Source of the DNA: Cyanoderma ruficeps
Lineage: Eukaryota > Chordata > Aves > Passeriformes > Timaliidae
Reading direction: 5' to 3'
Length of the DNA stretch: 64,000 bases
Assembly (NCBI GenBank): GCA_008694505.1
Contig: VZDJ01004378.1
Coordinates: 5,779,532 to 5,843,531 of the forward strand
Position 1 is the stretch's first letter. Each line of letters starts with the position of its first letter. Below, in pieces: positions 23,413 through 34,848 of the stretch. The notes under the pieces were generated by a model, which was not told the DNA's origin, did not search any database, and saw only the letters and a program-made list of their open reading frames with translations. Both the position numbers and the translations under genes were made by a program.

Positions 23413-25740
23413 CAGTCCTGGGGAGGAGGAGAGGGGTTAAGTGTTTTTTATATGCTACTCTTACTCCGTTTAAACCACTTTGTACTTGATCATTACTAGG
23501 GAGAAGCAGGTGATAAAGTAAAAGGGAAAAAAACTGCTTGTGATCTAACAAACACTCTAATCTCCTTTCAACAAGCAGATTTTTATTAACCTAATGTTAC
23601 GCAAAAACTTCATAGTAATGTGGTGTGTAACAAACAGAACGTAAAATAAATTCTGAACTACTGAAAGATGAAATTATATGTTTCAGATTCATACTAAATT
23701 TAAGCCAGTGATGTGGAAACTTTCACCAATAAGCCAACCCAAAAATTTCAGCAATAAAGTAACATCCACCATAAAAAACTGAAGTTAAATTAGTTCCTAT
23801 TCACCACAAATCTACTTTTAGATTTCTTAATTACAAAGATTCACCTCAATATGCAGAACAAAAGTGCCAAAAAAAATACAGTTTTACTGTTTTGAGGTTA
23901 CTTGTGGGTGTTGGACATAGAGATCAGAGGGAGAAAAAGGCTCTGGAACTATTGGTAAAATTCAAAAATCAGATGTAAATGGTATTGATCTGAAGCTAAA
24001 TGCATTATCTGTTCAGAATGGCTTATTGAACAGAAGTGTTTCAAAGCCTGAAGATGCTTGATTTTTATGCTATCTATGGATATGGCTATGAAATTAACCC
24101 TAATATTCGCAAAAGCTTTAGAATTATTTTGGAGCCAATTCCAAGCCTTCCCATACATTAACATTTTCCAGCGAAACAGGCAAGGTTAAATATGCCCTAA
24201 GAGTGCTATTGCAAAGAGAAGGAAAGGCAAGTTTCATTCTAGCATTATCTAAGCTGCAATGGGGTGCACATATTTGCAATGGTGAAGAAAATTGATAAGT
24301 GCTGATACTCTTAATTCCATATGCAGGAGGTGGTGATATGCCAGTATCAGACAAAAACTAATTTTATTTCTAAAGGGCAAGTGCTATCCCCTCCTGCCTT
24401 CTCAAAGGGCCCATGAATAGGGAAAGAGCACATTGTCTCCAAAGTATATGGTGGATAAGTGGCAGAAAGGATTGCCTTGTAGGCTAAATATGTCCACTAT
24501 TGATTTAATGTTCCTTCTTTCTATCTCAGGGGTAGGTTTAAAGTTTTGTTCCCTTTATGTCCAAACGCAAAGATGATAGTTTTGTGGGAACATCTTTTGC
24601 TTCATGGTTTATAGACTGAAAAAAGCACTAAGCTGGGAGAAAGGTGAGGTGTCCTCATGCCTGTTGATACTCTGCACTGAAACTAGCATACATTTCTATC
24701 ACCTGATTGGCCAAGACTTAAGGAGAAATCAAGTGATGATGTGAAACCACGACTGCTGAAAGCCAGAACTATCATGAGACTGCAGATGGCAGAGCTGGCT
24801 ACAGGCTGTTCTTTCTTATTCTAAGAAATTCCATTTTCCTGCATTGAGACACAGCAATCACTTGTACAAGGCAACTTCCAAAATCCTGTCTTAAGCAAAA
24901 ATGTGACCCTGTGTTCCAAATACTTAGAGACTGATTCAAACCGTACCAGCATAAGAATGTCTTTGGATTTATTGAGATTTTTGTATATTCTAGCATGAAA
25001 GGGGAAAACTTCTAACACCAGAGGCAGGATTAATCAATAAGTGTTGAATTGATCCACATAATGACATTTCCCCTTAGCTATTCTGAATAATTTCATTCAC
25101 AAAAGAGAATGAGACAGTCATTTTCATTTACCAGTATGTCAGGGATTTCTAAACAGGCTTTGAATATCTACATCCATTTCGCTGCATCCCTGTTGAATGA
25201 AGCTTAGAATGATTCACCAAAGCATTTGAGCAGTCATTTCCCCCTGAATTCTGGAGTTAAGTTTCTACTCTGCAATGATAACGAAAATACATAAAATAAA
25301 AGGATGCACTGGCTACAGATAAAGTCAGTAGTCAGTACAAAAAATATAACTGATAATTTTTTCATAAGCAATACTAATACAAGGTTATGAGCTCCCCTCT
25401 ACTTTATCACTTTAGTCATCTTTTTAAATTGCAGATTACATCACTACTAAGGCTGAATGTTTTTGAGCAGCTCAGTGGAACCAAAACAATACTTATGGGT
25501 TTTGCAGCTTTTTTACACAAATTTTTCATCTCAGACTCCACAGCACACATTGTGGTATTTTTTTTTACTTCATGTGTCACGTCTTTTGAGAGAAAATGTG
25601 GATAAAGTGTTTTTCCACTGAAAGTGACAAAATTTGTGTGGAAAAATCTGTGCTTAAAAACCAGAAGTTTTCACTTCACAGTAGGAAAAAAGAAATTGTT
25701 CATTCTTAAAAGTGTGAAAATGATGGAGAGAGCATGGGTA
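23413..25740. other. Unique A+T-rich non-coding DNA
   Basis: Nothing coding is recognised. Minus frames of 65-76 codons (23949-24164, 24124-24354, 24799-25018) and a 72-codon plus frame (25387-25605) lack domains. Confidence 0.5.
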
Positions 25741-27010
25741 TTCCCCTAAAGTGCATAAGAAGTGATACCAGTGGTCCCCAGAAGTTCAGACTCTCCAAAG
25801 GAAGTTGAGGACATCAGTACCTCCAGCCTGAAAGGCATGCCCTGAAAGGTATCACAGGGGGTGATACACTGGAACAAAGGGCATGTGCCTCAGTCACTGT
25901 CTGTCAGCAGAGCTGGAACCCCCTCTCTCCAGCAGGCAGGACACATCTGCACTAACTAGGACATGGACCTGTGAATAACCTCTCAGAAAGTGGCACTTAA
26001 GCCTCCTTGGTCCTTTCTCACACAACAGACAACAGGAAGAGAAGGAAGTGCATAAAATGAAGAGACCAGCACAACCATCAGAAACACACTGACACGAGCT
26101 CAGCACTTTCTTTAATTCTTTCTTTCCCTGCATTGAATAAGAAGGCTCTTTGTCCCAGTCCTTCTTCCGGGCTGGCATGTTTGGGCACCTTCAGTGCTTC
26201 TTGGGAGGAAAGTGTTAAAAGCAGAAGAATGGCCAAGAGAATGACAGATTCATTCACGTAACCTTGCAGCTGGGAATACCAAGGCCTGGAGACTAATGGT
26301 GTGGAAAACCACACATATTGTGCCTTTTGGTGTTGGTCCTCTGACTATTTTGAGGAGTAGGATCTCTGTGTAGAAATAACACAGGTGTTGACATAGACTT
26401 GGAGGCTCACAGACTTGCTTGAGCTCCCAGTCTTGGAAGAGAAGGTATCAAAGCTCAGAGATCATAAAAAAGCACAAGAGAGATCACAGCATGGGCTGCA
26501 TGGGCCCTTGACAAATGGGTGCAAACAACAGCATTGCCAATCACCAGGATGGAGTAAGCCTGATGGTGCCAGCATTCCCACTTGTGTGTCTCCACTCAGG
26601 TGTTGCTGAAGGATCCTAGCAAGGTTAGTGAGGTAATAAAATACATTTACTCTTTGCATTTCAGCCATGGTTTTGTGGTTGCCAGCCTGTGCCAACTCAC
26701 ACAGCAGCAGTTGCAAAGACTGAGAGTAGGATACACAGCATTGAGGTAGCAAGAGTGGCTTGTTGGTTAAGTCACAGAAAAGACAGCTGGGACTGGGTGA
26801 GCTGTAAGGCCAGATATTAGTTGGGTCCCAGCCCAGTGGGTTGGGAGAGAGACCTCAGGGTCTCTGCTGACCAGATGAGCTCTGGTCCAACAAGGTCAGG
26901 TCAGTCTGCAAAGCCCCAGGTTTGGCTCCTCTGCAGTGCCAAGCTGCCATTTTCCAGCTGCTTCTTCAACACCAATGGCTTGAACCAATCACCAAATGAT
27001 CCTGGCTAAC
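25741..27010. other. G+C-richer block of unknown origin
   Basis: Composition is clearly less A+T-rich than the flanks, and open frames overlap on both strands (25894-26178 and 26078-26314 minus; 26415-26609 plus; 26462-26752 minus; 26821-27009 plus). Overlap of frames on opposite strands argues for composition rather than coding. It could be an old, unrecognised LTR or retroposon, or a regulatory block. No terminal repeats or poly(A) tail could be placed. Confidence 0.35.
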
Positions 27011-29578
27011 CTCCTTTCCCCCTTGATCACTTCTTCTTTTTTGGGTTTTGTCTTTCTATATTGCTTTTTATGCTCCTGAATCTGTGAGTTACTTGGTAAT
27101 CTGGTCTTTACTCTCCTACTGCTGGCTATAATTTTATCCTTCTTAGCTTTCAACAGAATTTCTCACAAGTCTGCTTCTTCAGCAGTGTGAGCAAAGTTGT
27201 GCAGCTGAGACAAACCAGAGCTGGACCTTGGAACTTTAGGACACAGGCAATTAAACATTTTATAGAAGAGAGTGGTTTCAGCAATACTTCTTCTCTCACC
27301 TTTTCCTAATATGATCTGCATGGCATATGATCATGCAGGAGATAATCAGTGGTTCACAACTGTTAAAATATATCTTCAATAGCACAGATTTATTGTCTTA
27401 CTAACTGCAATATAAATGCCTGCAGAGCACACAGGATTTTTAAGGCACTATATTTAAAGTAAGAAACAGAGATACAAACAATCCCTAGTGATTCAGAGGT
27501 GTAGGGGTTTTTTTAATATTGAAGGCAACTTAAAAGGGAAAAAACAACACTTACTTGAAGGTATATGCCAAAGGAGAAAGAGGCCTCAAAGCACATTCTG
27601 GTGTAGCTCCTTGACTTTTTCCAGCAGGCACAAAACTTATAAGCCCCTTGGCTTACAAGAACAGAATTTGTCTGCCCATTTGCCATTCACCCTTTTCTCC
27701 ATTTGGAAAGGAAATTCTAGAAATATCTGCTAGCACTTCTAATGGAAGAAAATCAAAATTCATATACAACAGTACAGAAGAAAATAATGCAGGTCAGGAA
27801 TGATGACAAATATTCCATTTTCCTTTATAGAAATAGAAAATATCTGTAATAAATCTACTTATGCATGTCTCCAGAAAATAAATGGTTGTGTTTGCTCAAA
27901 CCATATTTGAATCAGCTTCAAAAGAAAAGTTTCATTTATGTCCATTAATTCACCTTCAGTTTCAGAGGAAGGGTCCAGTGGGTTCCTCTTTCCTCTGAGG
28001 TACTGAGATAGGCAATTATGATGTCCCGGAGCTGCAAGAGGTACCCAGGTGCTTCACATATTTCGATTCTTATCCAAGCTTTACACTTCAGGTAATTGAC
28101 TCATCAGGAAAATCATTTTCACAATCCATCCAAGTAGTTTCAGCATGTGCCTAGCCATGTACACTCAAAGAGACTTCAAAAGGAATAAGTGTCACACTGA
28201 AAAGGGCATATAGGGCCTGTCCAAACTGTGGAAGTCAAGAGGCTGCACACTTCTGAGGACATGGACTTGAAGTTTCATTCAAAATACAGGATTAATTTGA
28301 TCTTCAGGAACTGATTCATGACACTGTATATCACAGTGTATTATGTTGGCTAGACCTCAGTTTACCATTCAGATTACCTTTATAATCTATAAAAAAAAAA
28401 GAAATTAAAATGACATTTTTTAAGACTCAGTTAAAAGTTTATATCTAAATTAGACCACTGAGTCAGTTGTGTGGGGTATATCTCCATAATAACTTTCCTT
28501 GGGTTAAAAGACCCTTATTGCAAGCTATGTCCTTGCATGCTTTCTGTTTTGAGGATATAGTACATCAGGGGACCACATTCTGATTATTGCTACATTGAAC
28601 AACATAAGAGATGTAGACAACTGTAAGAATCTCTGTATTTCATTCACAGCCTGATCATAGCATCTAAATCTAAAACCAAAGTGTTCAGCTCAGGATAGCA
28701 ATGTGTTATCCCATCTACATATCATTCCAGCATTTCAACTCTTCCTTGAAAGGATAGCAGGAAAAATTATGCAAGCCAAAGAAGAAAGAGGGGATGCTAG
28801 ATACTACATGATAGGCATGAAAGTTGCTACCTCACTTTTTTAAATGTGTGCTTCTAGTAGCTTTCCAGCTCTGTGAGCCACTGGTTTATCTTGAAGCACT
28901 AGGAAAGCTGCACAAGAAAAGACAGCTGAGACAGGAACCATAAAGCAGCCACACTTTTCAACATAGATTTAATTCGCTTAGCCAGCTGCCCTGTTTAATA
29001 TCTTCTAATGCAGCACAGCATACTAAAAATTCAGATGAAGTATCTCACATAAGAAAATTGTAACATTGCTGCTAATTATTAAGTATGTGCAGTGTAAGAA
29101 AACTACACAGTTCTTCTACTTCTCTGACGCATTTTTCTGTAACAGAAAGGGGGAAATCAGTTTAAAAACACTGATTAATGCCCATCTTGTGATACCTCAC
29201 TAATTAAGGCAGCTTTTAGATTTCACTACATATAGTTCCACAAATTACTCTACTAGTAGTACTAAGTAATTGAGTCTAAGGTACAAAAGTAAAAATGTAA
29301 TAGGATTTAATGATGTACTTTATACTCCTAACGGTCTCTACTCCCATGAAATGTTACAATAGGCTCTTTCAGTACCATCTAGATGTCTCCCAACAGGTAC
29401 AGTTGTGTGGTTTCAGAGGATTTTTTAAAACTTTGTAGCTGAAACTTGGCTATAATGTCTCCATTGCAAATCAGGCATTTAAGAAATGAAAATGCTGACT
29501 CTCCCAAACTAAAAAAGCCACATTTCAAAGGGTTGTAAACATTTAATTATTTTATGATTTAATGCATTTTTTTATCAG
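27011..29578. other. Unique A+T-rich non-coding DNA
   Basis: No gene, RNA or repeat is recognised; the only frame of note is 81 codons (27488-27733 plus), unsupported. Confidence 0.5.
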
Positions 29579-29743
29579 AGTAGCAGTTTTAAACATAGAT
29601 TTAAAAGCCCAGGCTGAACAGCTGATCCAATATATCTGGCTGGTAATACTGCTTTTGACAAACACATTTGATGAGCAAACATGTCCTCCTAGCCACCTAC
29701 ACTCATACCCATCTGTTCAGATGGCAACCTGCCTCTGCACTAG
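29579..29743 (+). other. Exon-like interval with splice-like borders (unproven)
   Basis: Preceded by a pyrimidine-rich acceptor ending TTTTTTTATCAG and followed by a strong donor GTAAGATG. The interval is 165 bases, a multiple of three, and one frame stays open through it, encoding a segment rich in Leu and Ile (core LIQYIWLVILLLTN) that could form a hydrophobic helix. Known gene families do not come to mind, and such borders occur by chance in introns. No partner exon with matching phase was identified, so this is only a candidate. Confidence 0.2.
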
Positions 29744-30050
29744 GTAAGATGCCAGTATTAGAGGTCCAGAGAAGAAAGCCAAAAACAGGGTTAAGGAGAA
29801 ATCTAAATAACATTGCACTTACCACATCTTCTTCCTGAATTTCATGCTACTTGTAAGAAGAATGACACTATTGCACACTGACTTAAAATTTTGCTCCTGT
29901 TGCATACAATTACAGGACTAGCAGCATGTAGGAAAGGAGAATTAGATGGCTGGGGATACTCACAGCTGCCAAAAACCCTTGAGATGAATTGCAGCTAGTA
30001 TTTGAGAGGCACATTAAGGACATCCATCAATTTACTTTGAAAAGGTAGAG
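29744..30050. other. Unique non-coding DNA
   Basis: Nothing recognised between the exon-like interval and the tandem duplications. Confidence 0.45.
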
Positions 30051-30094
30051 ACAGCAGGTTCTGCAGGTGAAAACAGCAGGTTCTGCAGGTGAAA
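30051..30094. repeat. Perfect tandem duplication, 2 x 22 bp
   Basis: Unit ACAGCAGGTTCTGCAGGTGA plus AA, at 30051-30072 and 30073-30094, with no mismatch. Perfect identity implies a recent slippage event or ongoing length variation. Confidence 0.95.
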
Positions 30095-30196
30095 ATAGTT
30101 CCCTGGAAGACAGCACCACCTGGGACAGTCACAGTGAGTGCTGAGCCTGCACTACAACTTCTGTCTCTATGGCAGCTTGGAGTGGCAAGAAGTCTA

Positions 30197-30226
30197 GAAT
30201 TCACCCAGTCTGAATTCACCCAGTCT
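30197..30226. repeat. Perfect tandem duplication, 2 x 15 bp
   Basis: Unit GAATTCACCCAGTCT at 30197-30211 and 30212-30226, followed by a partial third copy (GAATCAC). It lies only 100 bases from the 22-bp duplication. Confidence 0.95.
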
Positions 30227-30917
30227 GAATCACAAACTTTGTCATGTGTTTGTTTTTCAAACCTGTGCATTGTACTTCTTAAAAAGCACAAAATCTGAGA
30301 AAATTTTATTTATCCATAAGTCTGCAGCTGATGTATTCACTGCAGTTGTGTGTCTTTGCTACTGTGAAGTGGGCAGAAATTATTCAGTATTTTGGGATGA
30401 AAAAAACTGGAGGAAACTGATTTTACATTTCCAAGTGTGTAATGAGTAGGGGGTTCCTAATTTTAAAGTTTTTACATTTCCAAAAATAATTTCTCTTTTG
30501 GTAGAAGTGCTTTGTTTTTTTCATAACTATAATATTGCCCCCAACTCTTTTCAGCATATGTAGGCACTTCTTTAGAAACTATGTTTAAAACAAAAAAGGC
30601 AAAATTTACAAAATATCTCTTAGCAAAACCACTGATTAACAAAGTATTCATTTATAATGACCTGTAAAATTTTGAGATAAGGTTAGAAAAACATTTGCCA
30701 CTTTGGCACCCAAGCCCCATTTTCTAAGCTTTGGGAAATACTGTTTTTAATTAGTAGGCCATATGCTGCTGTGTAAACCTCTTTCTAAGCAGAATGCCTT
30801 TGCTTTGGGATCTCTCCGAGACTTGGCCACCCTGACATATCCAAATCTCCCACTGACTGTACAAACTATTCAGGAACTATTCCAAAGCCCAGTGGAAAAG
30901 GTTGCTGTTATACTTAC
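30227..30917. other. Unique A+T-rich non-coding DNA
   Basis: No gene or repeat is recognised. A 67-codon plus frame (30246-30449) is unsupported. Confidence 0.5.
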
Positions 30918-31011
30918 CTCGTTCCCTGTGCCATGAGAGCTGCACGCAGTGGGGTGGTACAATCCTGCCCCTTGATATGATTAGAGTTAACTCTGAGATT
31001 CTTCATCCTTT
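30918..31011 (-). other. Exon-like interval with strong splice-like borders, minus strand (unproven)
   Basis: On the minus strand this 94-base interval is preceded by CTGTCTTTGCTCTATTACAG, a good polypyrimidine tract plus AG. It is followed by GTAAGTATA, an almost ideal donor. Only one of three frames is open; it reads ...HIKGQDCTTPLRAALMAQGT, with two codons containing CpG. Composition is richer in G+C than the neighbours. The TPLRAAL segment faintly recalls an ankyrin-repeat helix, but one segment of about 30 residues is not enough to claim it. It could be an internal coding exon, a lncRNA exon or chance. Of the exon-like intervals in the window, this one looks most convincing. Confidence 0.3.
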
Positions 31012-32688
31012 CTGTAATAGAGCAAAGACAGGCGAAGTTGTACATTTTTAAATATTTTGAATTGTGAGAAATCTCTGCCAAGAAGATGAGTCTTCCAGTT
31101 CTCTCCTGGGAGACAATGCCAAGTGTTACAGCCAGCCCATGACTGGAGAAAGTAACCAAGAGAGGGTGGCTGCACAGAGGACAGGGAGTGCATAAGCAAA
31201 TTTTCAGTTATGTGAACCCACCTAAAGCTTTTTTCCCAAACTCCAAGCGATTCAGGGCTATTTTTTTTCAAGAACATTGTAGAATCTGAAAGAATCTAGC
31301 TTCTTGATGAAATTTCATTGAAGAAAAAGACAGCAGGAGGAAGACACCAGACAGAAATCGGAGCTCCTTCACTAAATCAGAAAAGAGGAACCTCAAATCC
31401 GTTTTCTACTATCATCTCAGTGGATAGTCTGTGTTGAATAGCTGTTAGCATCGTGCCCTCTACAGTAGTTCATTTGCTCTTTATAGAATTAAAATTCTCT
31501 AATCTCAATTTTACATAATGAAAGGGATTTCAGTTGTAAAAAATCCAGCCCTTAGGTCTGCTGTAGCTCAAGAAGGCATCCAGCCTCTGTCCATTCAAGG
31601 CTAACACCGTAAAATAATCTGATCAATAATGATAAATATGTTCTGTTGCTTCAACATTTAAAAACAGACATTGAGAAAATGAACATCTTACAGTTATAAG
31701 AAGCACTCTTCTAGTAAATGTACCTGAGGGAAGATCAGTCATATATAATCTAGAAAAATTTCATACTTAATAGAGAAATAGTAGGGTCATTTCCCTGTAT
31801 TGAGGCACATTTCTCCTGTACTGTTTGTTTTCTAAATGAGCATTGCTTTGTACCTGTAGATTCTATTTCTCACTTCCTGAAAACACTGCTTTTTCTTCTT
31901 ATTTCTTGTGAGCTTATATTTAGAACTTTTGAAAAATAACCACTCTGGAGTTAAATAGGAAAATGTCATTTGAAATCAAAAATGTTAGTTAGACTAGTTT
32001 GGGCTATAGGATTATATTACAGAATATTTCAATTAAATATTATTGATTTGAGAGAGTGGACTAAAGTTAATCCTTGTTAAATCCAGTAAAATAATCCCAA
32101 GGGACTAAGTGCTTACAAAGAAAAGAAAAAGCTCCAGTTTTAGCATATTTTTTCTGTCTCAGCTCCAGAGCTCTCTTCTAATCATGTGCTGAATTAGTAT
32201 CCTACTTGCAGTATTCTTAAATTTCAGATATGCAACCAGCCTGATACTTTGCTGTTAATCTACCTAACATACTAAACCTCTCTAAGACCCAGTACTATTG
32301 TGCAGCAAACTACACAAGAAATAAATACAGTTATAGAGACAATACAATTTACTTGTATACATTATCTTTTATACCTGAATTAAAAAGTGCTTTGTAGACC
32401 CAATCAGTTACGGACTAGCTAGAAAAGGAATATTTTAAGAGGTCATTTAAGTAGAAGGAGTAATTCATATATCAGATAGAAAAAAAGTTCTCTATTGCAT
32501 TTTTTTAAGTTACAAGATAGCTGGGAGGGAGCAGAAAGATCAAATGAAGATTCAAATGAAGATGTGAATTGAAGAGAAGGTTGGGAAGAGCAGATTGTGA
32601 AAGCAAAACCAAGCAAAGCCATGAAGAATTTTAACAGAGAGAAGCCCAGCATATAACACGCCATTCTTCCCTAAAGCATAGTGTTGTA
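31012..32688. other. Unique A+T-rich non-coding DNA
   Basis: No gene or repeat. A short tandem TCAAATGAAGA repeat lies at about 32540-32562. Frames of 96 (30987-31277 minus) and 73 codons (32443-32664 minus) have no support. Confidence 0.5.
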
Positions 32689-32722
32689 CTGCCTGTAAAT
32701 TCAGTTCAATTAAATATCAAAG
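32689..32722 (+). repeat. Direct repeat, copy 1 of a perfect 34-bp pair
   Basis: Starts CTGCCTGTAAATTC and ends ATATCAAAG. It is identical over 34 bases to 34815-34848, in the same orientation, while the flanks are unrelated. This is far beyond chance for a window this size, so the two share an origin (templated insertion, or both from one unrecognised dispersed element). Confidence 0.95.
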
Positions 32723-34285
32723 TTACCTTGGTTTCCATTTACATATTTATCCAGTGGAACACTGTTTCAGGTCTGATACTTGGCACAATAGCAGTAGCAC
32801 AGAACTGATAAAATGTTGGAAGTCAATATGAATGTTGTGCTATGAACAATCACTGTCACAATTTCATGGCAAAGGAGAAAGCATACAGTTGCTAAGTGGA
32901 CATGATGAGTATTTTTTCTTGCTTGCAAGGTGTTTCAACAGCTTTGGAAAAATTGTACCTACCCAGGAGGTCTCTTAAAGAACACAGTGAATAGACAGCC
33001 CAAGATTTTGAACTTAGAGAATCATCAAAAAAAGGGAAAGAACTGAAATTGTTACATTAGTTTTGCACAGTCCTATTCCAAAGAATAACTGGATTATATT
33101 ATGAAAAATACCTCCCTCATAAAAGTTCCAGGAAAACTGAGAATGCAGGAGTTCATCACCAAACAACATAAGAAAATGTTAGGCTATGGCTATGGTTCCG
33201 ATCTTGTCTTCTTGTCTATCCAAGCAAAATTTGGAGAAGTTGTTCCCTATAAACATCAGGAAACAGCATCAAAAGCATTTAAAAGCCACCATAGAGAGGG
33301 AAATTTTCCCAGAGAGAGATTATCCAGTTCCTGTCCTAACGTAGGGTAGACAATAGACAGATGGTTTTCAGGTTTCTGGGAAATCCTATACTGTCACACT
33401 TTGCTTTTCAGTTGCTTTCCTAATATACAGTTTCAGAAAACAACAAAAATTCTTAATTTTATGTCTACAGTTACAGTCAGTAGCAAAATCTTTGAGTAGG
33501 AGACTCTCTAAATGTCTCTCAGCTTCTTCCTACAGTGTCTGAAACAAGTAAGTTACGTACTAGTCAATATCACTGTAAGAAAAACAGACAAAACTTACCA
33601 ATTCTGAGGAAATCAAAACTTTAATAAATGCATCATACAGCCCTACAGTCAGAGAAGCAGAAGAGCCTGCCACAACAGCCTCTATTATGCTGAAGCTTCT
33701 AGTAATTCTTCTTGCCTTTTTTTTCTCCAGAGAAACAAAAGTCCACATTCAAAAATGAATGAAGTTAGGACCAAGCAAAGACTGTTTCAGCAATTGCTTT
33801 CATCATTCAACAATTTTTCTTAAGCACAGCAGTCTCTCATGAATAATCTTAGCAATGTCCAGGGGCCTGGTGTTTATTCCATGATTGAATAAATGTGACT
33901 GATGGGAAATCAGAACACTAAAACTCTTGAGCATTGTGCAATCTGGCCAGGCAGAATTGCTGTGAAATTGTTTAGCATGTTTCATTGTTCTTAAAATTGA
34001 GACTACAAATGCATTTTGAGACCAAATAGAAACCCAATTCTATCTTTTTTTACTATGTATACAAAAATAAAAAGAAGAAATTCCATTCTTGTAGTTTTTA
34101 AGAACCACTCTACATCTATATTTTGACTTACATTGATCATTTCAATAATATTAGCCGGCTAACATTTAATTTCTGAATATTCCAGAGAATAGTTCCACTC
34201 AATATCAACATTTTTCTATCTGAAAAGAAATGGCTATGATTCATCTATTTTAAGGATATTCTTCTCAAGTCTTTTACTGCGTCAC
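32723..34285. other. Unique A+T-rich non-coding DNA
   Basis: No gene is called. A minus-strand donor-like GTAAGT (33593-33598) ends a 62-codon open frame (33560-33748), but the acceptor side is poor. An 82-codon plus frame (33101-33349) has no recognisable domain. Confidence 0.45.
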
Positions 34286-34480
34286 CTGAAATAAATTTCC
34301 ATACTCTTTGCAAAGTTGCATATGAATCTCTGTTGTTGGTTTTGGATGTGTAAATAACATCTCAGGAGAGCCATGGAAAGGCTGCTGAGCCCCTGATAGA
34401 AAAACTTTTGATGCATAGTGGAAAGGAGGCTCAGATTTCCAGATTTGTGCTTGGATTGAATTTTTTTCATATACACTCAA
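34286..34480 (-). other. Exon-like open interval, minus strand (weak)
   Basis: Minus-strand acceptor AATCTTTTTACAG and donor-like GTGACG bound 195 bases, exactly 65 codons, with one phase-0 frame open. The frame is varied in residue use, but a second frame is also open for about 64 codons, which reduces its value as evidence. The donor is weak. I cannot match the translation to any family. Confidence 0.15.
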
Positions 34481-34814
34481 CTGTAAAAAGATTTTTTCAA
34501 TATATATATATGCTCTAGAAACTCCATTTGGTGCAGTGAAGACAATATCATACCTAGAAAAGTAAAAGTGAACTTGAGAACAAATCTTAAATTCCATTTA
34601 TCCTGTGGTATATTACAAATACTTTAACTCTTCATTTTGAAAGTCTTTTCAGAGAACTCACTCAGATTTAGTGTCAACCTTCTTAAGTGACAAGTTAAAA
34701 GCTTAAAATTTTACTTTATAAATAATTTTAAAATTAATTTAAAAACTCTATTTAGGATATTAAAATTATTTTAGCCTATGTATTATCATTATTCCTTGTC
34801 ATATTTATTACAGG
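34481..34814. other. Unique A+T-rich non-coding DNA
   Basis: Contains a short (AT)n run at about 34500-34510 and otherwise nothing recognisable. Confidence 0.5.
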
Positions 34815-34848
34815 CTGCCTGTAAATTCAGTTCAATTAAATATCAAAG
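34815..34848 (+). repeat. Direct repeat, copy 2 of a perfect 34-bp pair
   Basis: Identical to 32689-32722 over all 34 bases. The preceding bases here are TTACAGG and the following are AGCCAAAA, unlike copy 1, so the homology stops abruptly on both sides. Confidence 0.95.
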
